This document shows positions 24,820 through 36,300 of a stretch of 64,000 nucleotides of DNA, piece by piece (position 1 is the first letter of the stretch; each line of letters opens with the position of its first letter). A program made the position numbers and the translations under genes. Where the stretch lies: assembly GCF_003012745.1 (NCBI RefSeq), contig NZ_PXYK01000008.1, positions 124,001 through 188,000 on the forward strand, written 5' to 3'. The DNA is from Kumtagia ephedrae (GTDB lineage: Bacteria > Pseudomonadota > Alphaproteobacteria > Rhizobiales > Rhizobiaceae). The notes beneath the pieces were generated by a model. That model was not told the DNA's origin, ran no database searches, and was given only the letters and a program-made list of their open reading frames with translations.

Positions 24820-24900
24820 GGGGACAGTTTACCTTCTTTCGGCAGAATAGCCGCCGCGGTTCAGACCTCGCGCGGGCCGAAAAAGTAATAAAACTGTCCC
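24820..24900. repeat. Palindromic element, GGGGACAGTTTAC ends, copy 2
   Basis: The left end GGGGACAGTTTAC is at 24820-24832 and the right end AACTGTCCC is at 24892-24900, with the internal TTTCGGC/GCCGAAA pair at 24837-24843 and 24876-24882. It is clearly homologous to 22740-22818 but has diverged in the right end, where TAATA interrupts the arm. It separates ridA from hutC and may serve as a bidirectional terminator. Confidence 0.85.
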
Positions 24901-24916
24901 AGGAGCTTGCACTCTC

Positions 24917-25651
24917 CTACGGCGTGAACCGCGCCACCAGCATGTGGCTGTCGCCGGCATAGGTGAAGCGCACATGCGTCACCGGCGCCTCCGCGCTCCA
25001 GGTCCGGCGCTCGACCACCAGGCAGGGTGCGCCGGCCTCGATGTCGAGGAGCGCCGCGATCGAGGCATCGGCCCCGCTGGCGCGGATGCGGTGCTCGGCG
25101 ACGCTCCACGGCACGCGGTCGACCAGCCAGGGACCGGGCGCGCTTGCCTGAAATGCCTCGCCCTCCGCCTCGGGCACGGCGGCGAGGCTGATCACCCGGT
25201 CCTCGTGGCAGAAGGGCCGCGCCCCAGCGAAATGCCGGCAGGCGAGGGCAATGACCGGCGAAGGCCCGGCGAGGCCGAGGCGCTCCCGATCACCGGCCGT
25301 GGCGCGGCGCATTGTCCGCCCCAGCAGCTTGTAGCGGTAGGGCAGGCCGAGCGCCTGCACCTCGGTCTTGATGTCGTGGATCTCGAGGATCGCCGCCTGC
25401 GATTTCGGCTGGCTGACGAAACTGCCGGAGCGTCGCCGCCGCTCGATCAGCCCGGCCTTGGCGAGCTGCGACAGCGCCTTGTTCACCGTCATGCGCGAGC
25501 AGCCATACTGCGCCGACAGCTCGTATTCGAACGGAATGCGGTGGCCGGGCGGCCATTCGCCCGAGACGATCTTGTCGGTGATGTCGGCGAGGATGCGCCG
25601 GTGCAGCGAGGGTGCTTCCTGGACCTGCGGAATGTCGTGCAGCGCCGTCAT
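24917..25651 (-). CDS. hutC: Histidine utilisation repressor HutC (GntR family)
   Basis: A 244-residue GntR/HutC-type repressor. The N-terminal winged helix shows GHRIPFEYELSAQYGCSRMT followed by VNKALSQLAKAGLIERRR (about residues 36-73); the C-terminal UTRA domain binds ligand, normally urocanate. Urocanate binding releases HutC from hut promoters. The gene begins 11 bp after the end of hutF, in an operon with it. A palindrome matching HutC sites lies in the hutF/hutI divergent promoter. Confidence 0.93.
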   Translation of the reverse strand: MTALHDIPQVQEAPSLHRRILADITDKIVSGEWPPGHRIPFEYELSAQYGCSRMTVNKALSQLAKAGLIERRRRSGSFVSQPKSQAAILEIHDIKTEVQALGLPYRYKLLGRTMRRATAGDRERLGLAGPSPVIALACRHFAGARPFCHEDRVISLAAVPEAEGEAFQASAPGPWLVDRVPWSVAEHRIRASGADASIAALLDIEAGAPCLVVERRTWSAEAPVTHVRFTYAGDSHMLVARFTP

Positions 25652-25662
25652 CGCCCGCCTTT

Positions 25663-27018
25663 TCAACCCGCCGACAGCGCGATCATCGCCGTCCTGAACC
25701 GCTCGGCGATCGCCTCGCGGCGGATGTGGCGGCCCTGCGAGACCAGTTTCCTGCCGCCGATCCAGACGGCGTCGACCCGCGCGCCGTTGGCGAAGATCCA
25801 GGCGTCGAGGAGGGCGTCGCCGGATTTGCCGGCGAGCGTCGGGTGCGATGCGTCGAGCGACACCAGGCTGGCGGCGCCTCCGACGGCGATGCCCGACGGC
25901 CGGCCGCTGAGCGCCTGGTTGCCGCCAGCAAGTGCTGCGTCGAACAGAGCCCGACCGTTCGAGGCGCCTGCCGGTGCCAGCACGTTGCGCTGGCGCGTGA
26001 GCAGGCGCTGCGAATATTCGAGCTGCCGCAATTCGTCCGGCACGCCGATCAGCACGTTGGAATCGGAGCCGACGCCGAAGCGTCCGCCATGGTCCAGGAA
26101 GGCGCGGCCGGGAAAGATGCCGTCGCCGAGATTGGCTTCGGTGATCGGGCACAGCCCGGCGACAGCGCCGCTCCTGGCCATAGCCGCCGTCTCGGCCTCC
26201 GTCATGTGGGTGGCGTGGATCAGGCACCAGTTTTCGCCGACCGGTGCGTTGGCTAGCAGCCATTCGACCGGCCGGGCGCCCGACCAGGCGACGCAGTCCT
26301 CGACCTCGCGGGTCTGCTCGGCGACATGGATATGGATCGGCCCGCCCATGCCGAGATCGGCAACGGTGGCGAGTTCTTGCGGGGTGACGGCACGAAGGCT
26401 GTGCGGCGCGACGCCGACGACAGCATCTCCGAGCTCCGCCACGGCTTCACGGCTTGCCTCAACAAGGCGGGAGAAGGATTCGATATCGTTAATGAATCGC
26501 CGCTGCCCGTCATTCGGCGCAAGTCCACCAAAGCCGGAATGCGCGTAGAAGACCGGCAGCAGCGTCAGCCCGATGCCGGTTTCAGTCGCGGCGGCGGCGA
26601 TGCGTTCTGCCATCTCGGCGATATCGGTATAAGGCCGGCCGTCGTGATCGTGGTGGAGATAGTGGAACTCGCCGACGCGGCCGAAACCCGCCTCCAGCAT
26701 TTCGACATAGAGCTGCGCGGCGACCGCCTCGACCTGCTCCGGCGTGATCGACAGCGCGAAGCGGTACATGACCTCGCGCCACGACCAAAAGCTGTCGTCG
26801 CCGGGACCGCGCGTCTCCGCCAGCCCGGCCATGCCGCGCTGAAAGGCGTGGCTATGCAGGTTGGGCATGGCGGGCAGCAGGATGGCGGCGCGTTCGTCGC
26901 CGGCCACCGGAGATGCGTCGGCTTCCACGGAGACGATCGCGCCGCCGTCGAAGGCGATGTGGACATCCACGGCCCAGCCGCTCGTGAGCAGCGCTTCCCT
27001 GGCGAAAACACCCTTCAT
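25663..27018 (-). CDS. hutF: Formimidoylglutamate deiminase HutF
   Basis: A 451-residue amidohydrolase that converts N-formimidoyl-L-glutamate to N-formyl-L-glutamate and ammonia, the first of the two steps replacing HutG-type formiminoglutamase; the window's hutG performs the second. The metal motif HSHAF near residue 56, a His in HIHVAEQ, a His in LIHATHM and Asp in VGSDSN are visible. The start at ATG 27016-27018 ([11 protein letters not shown]) matches the usual family N-terminus; an ATG 21 bases upstream is possible. It is divergent from hutI and cotranscribed with hutC. Confidence 0.93.
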   Translation of the reverse strand: MKGVFAREALLTSGWAVDVHIAFDGGAIVSVEADASPVAGDERAAILLPAMPNLHSHAFQRGMAGLAETRGPGDDSFWSWREVMYRFALSITPEQVEAVAAQLYVEMLEAGFGRVGEFHYLHHDHDGRPYTDIAEMAERIAAAATETGIGLTLLPVFYAHSGFGGLAPNDGQRRFINDIESFSRLVEASREAVAELGDAVVGVAPHSLRAVTPQELATVADLGMGGPIHIHVAEQTREVEDCVAWSGARPVEWLLANAPVGENWCLIHATHMTEAETAAMARSGAVAGLCPITEANLGDGIFPGRAFLDHGGRFGVGSDSNVLIGVPDELRQLEYSQRLLTRQRNVLAPAGASNGRALFDAALAGGNQALSGRPSGIAVGGAASLVSLDASHPTLAGKSGDALLDAWIFANGARVDAVWIGGRKLVSQGRHIRREAIAERFRTAMIALSAG

Positions 27019-27049
27019 ATGCCGCCCGCTCGCTTGCATCTTCGTTCGT

Positions 27050-27063
27050 TATGTATATACATA
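27050..27063. promoter_or_regulatory. HutC-type operator in the hutF/hutI promoter
   Basis: TATGTATATACATA is a perfect 14-bp palindrome containing the TGTATATACA core typical of HutC sites. It lies 31 bp from the hutF start and 29 bp from the hutI start, so one bound repressor could block both divergent promoters. Assignment rests on sequence resemblance and the presence of hutC. Confidence 0.75.
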
Positions 27064-27092
27064 TTGATGCCGATTGGGAAACGGAAAAGTCG

Positions 27093-28328
27093 ATGACCGA
27101 AAAGGAACGGAGAGTGGCGGCGGGCAAACGCATCTGGCGCAATGCCAGGCTGGCGACCATTTCGCCGACGCTTCCGGGACTGGGCGTCGTGGAGCGCGGC
27201 GCGGTCGCGTCGGTCGACGGCAAGATCGCTTTCGCTGGTCCGGAAGCCGACCTGCCGGCGAGTTTGGCCGTCAATGCCGATATGGTCGACTGCGATGGCC
27301 GCTGGATCACGCCGGGCCTGATCGACTGCCACACGCATCTGGTCCATGCGGGAAATCGCGCCAACGAGTTCGAGATGCGGCTGGCCGGCGCGACTTATGA
27401 GGAGGTGGCAAAGGCCGGCGGCGGTATCGTGTCGTCGGTGCGCGCCCTGCGCGCGGGGAGCGAGGACGAGCTTATCCGCCAGACCCTGCCGCGCCTCGAT
27501 GCGCTGATTGCCGAAGGCGTGACCACAGTCGAGGTGAAATCCGGCTACGGTCTCGATCTCGACAACGAGGCGAAGTCGCTGCGCGCCGGCCGCAGGCTGG
27601 CGGAAGAACGGCCGATCTCGGTCAAGACAAGCTTCCTCGGGGCGCACGCATTGCCGCCCGAGGCGGCGGGTGACAAGGATATGTTCGTCGCGAAGGTGGC
27701 GGACGAAATGCTGCCTGCGATCGCCGCGGAAGGGCTGGCCGACGCCGTCGACGGGTTTTGCGAGGGCATCGCTTTCTCGCCCGAACAGATTTCCCGGGTG
27801 TTCGACAAGGCGAGAGTGTTGGGCCTGCCGGTAAAACTGCATGCCGATCAGCTTTCCAACCTGCATGGAGCCGCTCTTGCAGCCCGTTACGGCGCGCTGT
27901 CGGCCGACCATCTCGAATATACGGATGCCGAGGGCGCGGCCGCGATGGCTGAGGCCGAAACCGTCGCGGTGATCCTGCCCGGCGCCTATTATTTCATCCG
28001 CGAGACCAGGAAGCCGCCGATCCAGCTTTTCAGGGATGCCGGCGTCACCATGGCCGTGGCAACGGATTGCAATCCCGGCACCTCGCCGCTGACCTCGCTG
28101 CTGCTGACCATGAACATGGCGGCGACGCTGTTTTCCATGACGGTCGAGGAGTGCCTGCTCGGCGTCACCCGCAATGCGGCGACCGCGCTCGGCCTGGCGG
28201 CCGAAACCGGCACGATCGAGGCTGGCAAATGGGCCGACCTCGCCATCTGGGACATCGAGCGGCCGGCCGAACTGGTCTACCGCATGGGATTCAATCCGTT
28301 GCATCAGCGTGTCTGGAGAGGGTCATGA
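27093..28328 (+). CDS. hutI: Imidazolonepropionase
   Basis: A 411-residue amidohydrolase opening the ring of 4-imidazolone-5-propionate to formimidoylglutamate, step three of histidine degradation. Metal and catalytic motifs are visible: [12 protein letters not shown] near residues 78-89, GYGLD, HADQLSN with His, and TDCNPGTSP near the C-terminal third. The start at ATG 27093 matches the family start; an open frame further upstream is in the promoter. Its stop overlaps the hutH start (ATGA). Confidence 0.96.
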   Translation: MTEKERRVAAGKRIWRNARLATISPTLPGLGVVERGAVASVDGKIAFAGPEADLPASLAVNADMVDCDGRWITPGLIDCHTHLVHAGNRANEFEMRLAGATYEEVAKAGGGIVSSVRALRAGSEDELIRQTLPRLDALIAEGVTTVEVKSGYGLDLDNEAKSLRAGRRLAEERPISVKTSFLGAHALPPEAAGDKDMFVAKVADEMLPAIAAEGLADAVDGFCEGIAFSPEQISRVFDKARVLGLPVKLHADQLSNLHGAALAARYGALSADHLEYTDAEGAAAMAEAETVAVILPGAYYFIRETRKPPIQLFRDAGVTMAVATDCNPGTSPLTSLLLTMNMAATLFSMTVEECLLGVTRNAATALGLAAETGTIEAGKWADLAIWDIERPAELVYRMGFNPLHQRVWRGS

Positions 28329-29857
28329 CCGAAATCGTCCTGCGGCCCGGCACCGTTCCGCTCGACCACTGGCGGGCGGTGCTGGACGGTGCCGTGCCGT
28401 CGCTCGATCCGGCTGGGCGGGACCGCATCGCGGCGAGCGCGGCGGTGGTCGCCGGCATCGTCGCCAAGGGCGATCCGGTCTACGGCATCAACACCGGTTT
28501 CGGAAAGCTCGCCAGCGTGCGCATTCCGGCCGGCGACGTCGAAACGTTGCAGCGCAACCTGATCCTGTCGCATTGCTGCGGCGTCGGCGAGCCGCTGGCG
28601 CCGGAGATCGTGCGGCTGGTGATGGCGCTGAAGCTGAATTCGCTGGGGCGCGGCGCGTCGGGCGTGCGGCCGCAAACCATCGCGCTGATCGAGGCGATGC
28701 TGGCGAAAAATATCGTGCCGGTCGTTCCTGAAAAGGGATCGGTCGGCGCTTCGGGCGACCTTGCCCCGCTGGCGCATATGACGGCGGCGATGATCGGCGT
28801 CGGCGACGTGTTTTTCGAAGGCGCGCACATGCCGGCCGAGGCCGCGCTGCAAAAGGCCGGGCTGAAGCCGATCGTGCTGGCCGCCAAGGAAGGGCTGGCG
28901 CTGATCAACGGCACCCAGGTGTCGACCGCGCTAGCGCTGACCGGCCTGTTCCGCGCGCATCGGGCGGCGCGGGCAGCGCTGATCACCGGCGCGCTGTCGA
29001 CCGACGCGGCGATGGGCTCCTCCGCGCCGTTCCATGCCGAAATCCATGAACTGCGCGGCCATCGCGGCCAGATCGACACGGCCGCGGCGCTGCGCGCGCT
29101 GCTGAAGGGCTCGGAGATCCGCGACAGCCATCTCGAAGGCGACGAGCGCGTGCAGGATCCGTATTGCATCCGCTGCCAGCCGCAGGTCGACGGCGCCTGC
29201 CTCGACCTGCTGCGCATGGCGGCGCGCACGCTGGAGACCGAGGCCAACGCCGTCACCGACAACCCGCTGGTGCTGGGTGACGGGTCGGTGGTTTCGGGCG
29301 GCAATTTCCACGCCGAGCCGGTTGCCTTCGCTGCCGACCAGATCGCTATCGCAGTCTGCGAGGTCGGCGCCATCGCTCAGCGCCGCATCGCGCTGCTGGT
29401 CGATCCGGGGCTGTCCTTCGGTCTGCCGGCCTTTTTGGCGAAGAAGCCGGGGCTCAACTCCGGTCTGATGATCGCAGAGGTGACATCGGCGGCGCTGATG
29501 AGCGAGAACAAGCAGATGGCGCATCCCGCCTCCGTCGATTCGACGCCTACCTCCGCTAACCAGGAGGACCACGTCTCCATGGCCTGCCATGGCGCCCGGC
29601 GGCTTCTGCAGATGACGCAGAATCTCGCCGGCATCATCGGCATCGAGGCGATCACCGCGGCGCAAGGCGTGGATTTTCGGGCTCCGCTCAGGACCGGGAC
29701 CGAATTGCTCAAGGCGCATGCGGCGATCCGGGCGGTTGTGCCCGAGCTGGAAGTCGACCGATATATGGCCGACGATCTGGCGGCGGGTGCGGAGCTTGTG
29801 CTGTCGGGCGCCTTGAATGCCAGCGTGTCGACAGAAATATTGCCCGAACTGGCATAG
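28325..29857 (+). CDS. hutH: Histidine ammonia-lyase
   Basis: A 510-residue enzyme that deaminates L-histidine to urocanate, the first step of the pathway. The self-forming MIO cofactor triad Ala142-Ser143-Gly144 lies in [14 protein letters not shown]. Other conserved parts are YGINTGFGK near residue 53 and a Gln/Glu-rich region around QEDHVSM near 417. Length and motifs are normal. It overlaps hutI by four bases and is followed by a small inverted repeat before hutG. Confidence 0.97.
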   Translation: MTEIVLRPGTVPLDHWRAVLDGAVPSLDPAGRDRIAASAAVVAGIVAKGDPVYGINTGFGKLASVRIPAGDVETLQRNLILSHCCGVGEPLAPEIVRLVMALKLNSLGRGASGVRPQTIALIEAMLAKNIVPVVPEKGSVGASGDLAPLAHMTAAMIGVGDVFFEGAHMPAEAALQKAGLKPIVLAAKEGLALINGTQVSTALALTGLFRAHRAARAALITGALSTDAAMGSSAPFHAEIHELRGHRGQIDTAAALRALLKGSEIRDSHLEGDERVQDPYCIRCQPQVDGACLDLLRMAARTLETEANAVTDNPLVLGDGSVVSGGNFHAEPVAFAADQIAIAVCEVGAIAQRRIALLVDPGLSFGLPAFLAKKPGLNSGLMIAEVTSAALMSENKQMAHPASVDSTPTSANQEDHVSMACHGARRLLQMTQNLAGIIGIEAITAAQGVDFRAPLRTGTELLKAHAAIRAVVPELEVDRYMADDLAAGAELVLSGALNASVSTEILPELA

Positions 29858-29875
29858 GTCGACTTCCATGCAGCA

Positions 29876-29948
29876 CCCCTCATCCGACCTCCCCCTCGGG
29901 AGAAGGTGGCCGACCCCGAGCTTGCCGAGGGGTAGGTCGGATGAGGGG
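29876..29948. repeat. Intergenic inverted repeat between hutH and hutG
   Basis: 24-bp arms at 29876-29899 and 29925-29948 (start CCCCTCATCCGACCT) are complementary except for one mismatch, around a 25-bp loop. The element is 18 bp past the hutH stop and could modulate downstream expression by a strong hairpin. It belongs to none of the other repeat families here. Confidence 0.88.
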
Positions 29949-29983
29949 TACTGGACGGAGCGCGACGTTGATGGGGCGCGGCC

Positions 29984-30796
29984 ATGACCCCGGTCGAAAT
30001 CCGTCGCGGCTCCTCACCGGTCATCCTCGCCTTTCCGCATGTCGGCGCCTACGTGCCCGAAGACATATGGTCCCGCCTGAACGACGAGGGCCAAAAGCTT
30101 CGCGACACCGACTGGCATGTCGACCAGCTCTATGACGGCCTGCTGGCCAGCGCCACCATGGTGCGGGCGACGTTCCATCGCTACGTCATCGACGCCAATC
30201 GCGACCCGTCCGGCCAGAGCCTCTATCCCGGCCAGAACACCACGGGTCTCGTGCCGCTGACCGATTTCGACGACCAGCCGATCTGGCGGGACGGCGAAGC
30301 GCCGGGCGACGCGGATATCGCGACGCGGCTTGAGGCTTTTCACCGGCCTTATCACGCAGCACTCGCCGCCGAGATCGAGCGGGTGAGGGCCGAGCATGGG
30401 ATCGCCGTTCTCTACGATTGCCACTCGATCCGGTCCGTCTGCCCGTTCCTGTTCGAGGGCAAGCTGCCGGACTTCAACATCGGCACCAACGATGGGCTGA
30501 CCTGCGCGCCCGAGATCGAGACGGCGGTGCGGGAAACCTGCGCGAAAGCAGATGGTTACACGCATGTCGTCAACGGCCGCTTCAAGGGCGGCTGGACGAC
30601 GCGACACTATGGCCGGCCGCAGCAGGGCGTGCATGCCATTCAGATGGAGTTGGCGCAGGCGACGCATCTAGCGAGCGAATCGCCGCCCTTTGCCTACGAA
30701 AAAGGGGACAAAACCCACCGGATGCGATCGGTTCTCCGCGAAATTCTGGAGGAACTTCAGACACTTGCGTTTGAACTGGCTGGAAAGGCCGGCTGA
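29984..30796 (+). CDS. hutG: N-formylglutamate deformylase
   Basis: A 270-residue zinc hydrolase of the N-formylglutamate amidohydrolase family. It releases formate and L-glutamate from N-formylglutamate, the last step of the HutF route. Visible segments include [10 protein letters not shown], the metal-site-like [33 protein letters not shown] and [14 protein letters not shown]. The start at ATG 29984 fits the family N-terminus. It lies downstream of hutH and upstream of hutU. Confidence 0.94.
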   Translation: MTPVEIRRGSSPVILAFPHVGAYVPEDIWSRLNDEGQKLRDTDWHVDQLYDGLLASATMVRATFHRYVIDANRDPSGQSLYPGQNTTGLVPLTDFDDQPIWRDGEAPGDADIATRLEAFHRPYHAALAAEIERVRAEHGIAVLYDCHSIRSVCPFLFEGKLPDFNIGTNDGLTCAPEIETAVRETCAKADGYTHVVNGRFKGGWTTRHYGRPQQGVHAIQMELAQATHLASESPPFAYEKGDKTHRMRSVLREILEELQTLAFELAGKAG

Positions 30797-30888
30797 ATCT
30801 GTTCACAAGCCGATTTCCGCTGGCGAAAGCGGCGGATCTGGCGGCGCTGCGCTCCGACGGAGCGCCGAAACGTGCGAAGGGCAACGAC

Positions 30889-32559
30889 ATGACCAATCCC
30901 CGCCACAACATCCGCGAGGTCCGCGCTCCACGCGGCGACAAACTCAACGCGAAATCCTGGACGACCGAGGCGCCGCTCAGGATGTTGATGAACAATCTCG
31001 ACCCGGACGTGGCCGAAAACCCCAACGAACTGGTCGTCTATGGCGGTATCGGCCGTGCGGCCAGGACGTGGAACGATTTCGACGCAATCGTCGCAGCGCT
31101 GAAGACGCTGGAGAACGATGAGACGCTGCTGGTGCAGTCGGGAAAGCCGGTGGGCGTGTTCCGCACCCATGCCGACGCGCCGCGCGTGCTGATCGCCAAC
31201 TCCAACCTGGTGCCGCACTGGGCCGACTGGGCGCATTTCAACGAGCTCGATAAGAAGGGCCTGATGATGTACGGCCAGATGACGGCCGGCTCGTGGATCT
31301 ACATCGGCACGCAGGGCATCGTGCAGGGCACCTACGAGACGTTCGTCGAGGCCGGCCGCCAGCATTATGGCGGCAACCTCACGGGCAAGTGGATCCTGAC
31401 GGCCGGTCTCGGCGGCATGGGCGGCGCCCAGCCGCTTGCCGCCGTCATGGCCGGCGCCTGCTGCCTCGCCATCGAATGCAATCCGGACTCGATCGATTTT
31501 CGCCTGCGTACCCGCTATGTCGATGAGCGCGCCGATACGCTGGACGAGGCGCTGGAAAAGATCGAGCGCTGGACCAGGGCGGGCGAGGCGAAGTCGGTCG
31601 GCCTGCTCGGCAACGCCGCCGACATCGTGCCTGAACTGCTGCGGCGCGGCGTGCGACCGGACATGCTGACCGACCAGACTTCTGCCCATGACCCGCTGAA
31701 CGGCTATCTGCCGAAGGGATGGTCGCTGGCCGAATGGCGCGAGAAGCGCATCAGCGATCCGACGGCCGTGGAGAAGGCGGCCCGCGCCTCCATGCGCGAG
31801 CATGTCGAGGCGATGGTCGGTTTCTGGAACGCCGGCGTGCCGACGCTCGACTATGGCAACAACATCCGCCAGGTGGCCAAGGACGAAGGTTTCGAGAACG
31901 CCTTCGCCTTCCCCGGCTTCGTGCCGGCCTATATCCGCCCGCTGTTCTGCCGCGGCGTCGGTCCGTTCCGCTGGGCGGCACTTTCGGGCGATCCGGAAGA
32001 CATCTACAAGACCGACGCCAAGGTGAAGGAGCTGACGCCTGGCAACAGTCACCTGCACAATTGGCTCGACATGGCGCGCCAGCGCATTTCCTTCCAGGGC
32101 CTGCCGGCCCGCATCTGCTGGGTCGGGCTCGGCGACCGCCACCGGCTCGGGCTGGCCTTCAACGAGATGGTGGCCAAGGGCGAGCTGAAGGCGCCGATCG
32201 TCATCGGCCGCGACCATCTCGATTCCGGCTCGGTCGCCTCGCCCAACCGCGAGACCGAGGCGATGAAGGACGGCTCCGACGCCGTCTCCGACTGGCCGCT
32301 GCTCAATGCGCTGCTCAACACGGCCTCCGGCGCCACCTGGGTGTCGCTGCATCACGGCGGCGGCGTCGGCATGGGCTTTTCCCAGCACGCCGGCATGGTC
32401 ATCGTCGCCGATGGCACGCCGGAAGCGGCGCGCCGTCTGGAGCGGGTGTTGTGGAACGACCCGGCCAGCGGCGTCATGCGCCACGCCGACGCCGGCTACG
32501 AGATCGCCCTCGACTGCGCCCGCGAGAAGCAGCTCAACCTGCCCGGCATTCTCGGGTGA
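30889..32559 (+). CDS. hutU: Urocanate hydratase
   Basis: A 556-residue NAD+-dependent enzyme that hydrates urocanate to imidazolonepropionate, step two. The NAD-binding [10 protein letters not shown] segment is near residue 175, and Cys410 in ARICWVG sits at exactly the number of the active-site cysteine of the Pseudomonas putida enzyme. Length is typical. The start ATG 30889 follows a GAAGGG site. The next gene, hutD, starts inside its stop codon. Confidence 0.97.
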   Translation: MTNPRHNIREVRAPRGDKLNAKSWTTEAPLRMLMNNLDPDVAENPNELVVYGGIGRAARTWNDFDAIVAALKTLENDETLLVQSGKPVGVFRTHADAPRVLIANSNLVPHWADWAHFNELDKKGLMMYGQMTAGSWIYIGTQGIVQGTYETFVEAGRQHYGGNLTGKWILTAGLGGMGGAQPLAAVMAGACCLAIECNPDSIDFRLRTRYVDERADTLDEALEKIERWTRAGEAKSVGLLGNAADIVPELLRRGVRPDMLTDQTSAHDPLNGYLPKGWSLAEWREKRISDPTAVEKAARASMREHVEAMVGFWNAGVPTLDYGNNIRQVAKDEGFENAFAFPGFVPAYIRPLFCRGVGPFRWAALSGDPEDIYKTDAKVKELTPGNSHLHNWLDMARQRISFQGLPARICWVGLGDRHRLGLAFNEMVAKGELKAPIVIGRDHLDSGSVASPNRETEAMKDGSDAVSDWPLLNALLNTASGATWVSLHHGGGVGMGFSQHAGMVIVADGTPEAARRLERVLWNDPASGVMRHADAGYEIALDCAREKQLNLPGILG

Positions 32560-33143
32560 GCGGTTTTGCCGTCATCCGAGCCGCCGACCACCGCATCATG
32601 CGCTGGAAGAACGGAGGCGGCGAGACGGCCGAGGTCCTGATCTGGCCGGCAGGCGCGACGCTGGACGATTTCGACTGGCGGCTGTCGATGGCGCGGGTCG
32701 AGACCGACGGGCCGTTCTCCGCCTTTCCCGGCATCGACCGCACGCTGGCCGTGCTCGAGGGAGAGGGTATCCGGCTGGTGGTCGGCGACGATTCCGCAGT
32801 CACGCTGACACAGGATTCGCCGCCCTTCGCCTTTGCCGCCGACCGGCCTGCCGCCGCCGACCTCGTCGGCGGACCGATCGTCGACCTCAACATGATGTCG
32901 CGACGCGGCCGCGTCGCGCATACGATGACACGCCTTGTCCTGGACGGTGCCGCCGCGATCGAGCTTTCCGACGCCGGGACCCTCGTCTTCTGCGCGGAAG
33001 GCGAACTCGCAATCCAAGCGGTCGACGCCACGGCGGTGCTCGGCAGGCGGGACACGCTGATGTGTTCCGGCGTGATCGCCGCCGCGGTCCTGCGGCCCCA
33101 GCCTACAGCATTGATTTATGTGACAAAGATCGTACGCGGCTGA
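32556..33143 (+). CDS. hutD: HutD family protein
   Basis: A 195-residue protein with a two-cupin-like fold of the HutD/Ves family. It starts at GTG 32556, overlapping the hutU stop by four bases, which fixes the start. The conserved [12 protein letters not shown] at about residues 14-25 and [21 protein letters not shown] are visible. HutD proteins are thought to limit histidine utilisation flux, but the biochemical activity is uncertain. Last gene of the rightward hut operon; 250 bp of non-coding sequence follow. Confidence 0.9.
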   Translation: MSGFAVIRAADHRIMRWKNGGGETAEVLIWPAGATLDDFDWRLSMARVETDGPFSAFPGIDRTLAVLEGEGIRLVVGDDSAVTLTQDSPPFAFAADRPAAADLVGGPIVDLNMMSRRGRVAHTMTRLVLDGAAAIELSDAGTLVFCAEGELAIQAVDATAVLGRRDTLMCSGVIAAAVLRPQPTALIYVTKIVRG

Positions 33144-33341
33144 CGCCGTTCACAGAGATTTCATCGCATTCTCGTATCACCACGAAAAAGCCAAAAATCG
33201 CTGCGCTTTCCATCATCGACCGGACGGTGTCGGCGGTCAATGCGTGAGCGGGGCGATGGTGACGTGCGTCGCGAACTGAAATCGAAGATCGACCGGTACA
33301 GGATGCAACCTTTCCAGATTGAAACGGTTAAGCGCTCTTAA

Positions 33342-33370
33342 GGCCACGGCGTCCGCCGCGGCCTTTCCTT
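33342..33370 (+). promoter_or_regulatory. Terminator-like hairpin in the ndvB leader
   Basis: A 10-bp stem (GGCCACGGCG at 33342-33351 with CGCCGCGGCC at 33354-33363, one mismatch, very short loop) is followed by TTTCCTT. It ends 23 bp before the ndvB ATG. It may be the terminator of the hut operon or an attenuator in the ndvB leader; the position immediately before ndvB favours the latter. Confidence 0.45.
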
Positions 33371-33393
33371 GTGTGAGTGGAACCCGACATTTA

Positions 33394-36300
33394 ATGAATA
33401 TTCAGGCCAGGCCCGATGCGGCCAAGACCGCGAGCCCGCTCTTTCCCGCCGCGGCGGAACAGCCGATCCGTTCGACTTTCTTGCAGGAAGACCGTCTGCA
33501 TGCCTTGGGACAGAGCCTGGCGCGCAACGAGCCGGTTCCGCTGAGCGGCCTTGAAGCGTTCGATTTCCAGGCACGGCATCGCGAGAACGCCGCCAGGATT
33601 CTCGAAACCTACCGCTCCACCAATTCCGCCCAGGCTCGCGGCGAACCGATAACGCCGGCGGCCCAGTGGCTGCTCGACAATAATTACGTGGTCGAGGAGA
33701 CCATTTTCCAGATCAAGCGCGATCTGCCGCCGCGCTTCTATCGCCAGTTGCCGAGCATGAAACTGCCGGGCGGCGGAGAAGTTCCGCGCGCCCTGGCGCT
33801 TGCCTGGGTCTATGTCGCCCATTCCGACAGCGCCGTGTCCGCGCAGATGCTGAAGGCGCTGGTCGATGGCTATCAGAGCATCCAGCCGTTCAAGATCGGG
33901 GAATTGTGGGCGCTGCCGTCCCTGCTGCGCTTCGTGCTGGTGGAGAACCTGCGCCGCATCGCGGTCCGCGTGAAGCGGGCGCGCGAGATGCGCCAGATCG
34001 CCAACGAGGTCGCCGACAGGGTGCTGGCGACCGGCGAGGGCGAGGATCGCCGCGCCATCATGGCTGCCTATGCGACGCATGCGCGCGACACCACCTTCGC
34101 CACCCAGCTGCTCTACCGGCTGCGCGACGGCTCGCAGAATGCCGGCGAGGCGCTGGTTTGGCTCGAGGACGAGCTGGAGAAATTCGGCTCGGATGCCGAG
34201 CAGATCACGCTGGGCGAGCATCACGTGCTGTCCAGCGGCAACGTGACGGCCGGCAACATCATCCGCGGCCTGCGCCTGATCAACGACGTCGACTGGCCGG
34301 AGTGGTTCGAGGGCGTCAGCCGCATCGACGGGCTGCTGCGTGAGCGCGGCGACTATGCGGCACTCGATTTCGAATCGCGCAACCAGTATCGCGGCGAGAT
34401 CGAGGAGCTTGCCCGCCGCTCCAATCTCTCGGAATACGAGGTGGCCGTGCGGGCGACCGAGATGGCCGGCAAGTCGGTGCGTCCGGGCGCCGCGATCGAT
34501 GCGCTCGGCATGCCGGAAGCCACGGATGTCGGCTTCTTTCTCGTCGGCGAAGGCCGCCGGCAACTGGAGAGGGCGATCGGCTACAGACCGGGGTTCGGCC
34601 GCCGCCTGGTACGCTCCTTCCATGCCGCCGGCTGGCTGGGCATCGTGCTGCCGGTGTTCGCGCTGACGGTGATCCTGCTCGTCGCGACCGGGTCGGCGCT
34701 TGCCAGCCTCGGCCTCTCGCCGGTGTCCATCGCCCTGCTGCTGATCCTGTTCGCTGTGCCGGCGAGCGAAGGCGCGCTTTCCTTCTTCAACACCGTGGTG
34801 CTGCTGTTCCTCGAGCCGACCAGGCTGCCCGGCTACGAGTTCAAGGACGGCATCCCGCCCGAGGCGCGCACGCTGGTCGTGGTGCCGTCGCTGATCAGCT
34901 CGCGCGACGACGTCGAGGAAAGCGTGCGCACGCTCGAGGTGCACCATTTGGCCAACATGAAGGGTGCGCTGCATTACGCGCTGCTCTCGGACTGGCCCGA
35001 CAGCGACACCGAGCAGAGCGCGTCCGACCTGGAGATCCTCGCCCATGCGCGCACCGAGATCGCCCGGCTCAACGAACGCTATCCCTCGGAAGGCGCGCCG
35101 AAATTCTACATCCTGCACCGCCGCCGGCTCTACAACGAGCAGGAAGGCCGCTGGATGGGCTGGGAGCGCAAGCGCGGCAAGCTGCACGAGCTGAACCTGC
35201 TGCTGCGCGGCGATGCCGACACGACCTTCATGCCGCCGGAGCAACCGCTGCCGGCCAGCGTCGTCTACGTCATGACGCTCGACGCCGACACCAAGATGAC
35301 GCGCGACGTGGTCACGGAACTCGTCGGCAAGCTGTGCCATCCGCTGAACCGGCCGGAAGTCGACCCGAAGACGGGCAAGATCACGCACGGCTATTCGATC
35401 CTGCAGCCGCGCGTCACCGCCTCGCTGACCACCGGCGACGAGGCGTCGTTCTTCCAGCGCGTGTTCTCCGCCAATCGCGGCCTCGATCCCTATGTCTTCG
35501 CCGTCTCGGACCTTTACCAGGACGTGTTCGGCGAAGGCACCTTCACCGGCAAGGGCCTCTACCACATCGACGCCTTCGAGGCGGCCCTCAAGGGGCGCAT
35601 CCCCGAGAACACGGTCCTCAGCCACGACCTGCTCGAGGGCGCCTACAGCCGCTGCGCGCTCGTCACCGACGTCGAGGTGGTCGAGGATTATCCGACCCGC
35701 TACTCCGTCGACGCCTCGCGACAGCACCGCTGGGCACGCGGCGACTGGCAGCTCCTGCGCTACATCCTCGACCCCGCCTCGGGCGTGCCGGCGCTGTCGC
35801 GCTGGAAGATGGTCGACAATCTCCGCCGCTCGATCACCCCGATCTTCTGGGTGATCGCGGCGATCGCCGGCTGGACGCTGCTTCCCTTCACGCAGGCGGC
35901 GCAGTGGCAGGCGCTGCTCATCCTCAGCCTGTTCATGGCGCCGACCTTCGACGTGGTCGACGGGCTCCTGCCGAAGAGCAAGGACGTCACCGCGCGCGGC
36001 CACTTCAATGCACTGTTCCGCGACGCCGTCTTCGCGACGGCCATGGTGGCGCTCAAGGTGGTGCTGATGGCGCATACCGCCTGGATGATGGGCGACGCCA
36101 TCGTCCGCACCCTCTACAGGTTGTTCGTCAGCCGCCAGCACCTGCTCGAATGGCGCACCGCCTCGCAGGCGCACAAGGCCGGCGGCAACACGCTGACGGC
36201 CTATTACGGCATGATGTACGGTGCCGTGGTGATTGCGGTGATCGGCCTGGTCATCCCGGTCGCCGCCGATTCGACCGGCGCCTTCGTCGCCTTCTTCTTC

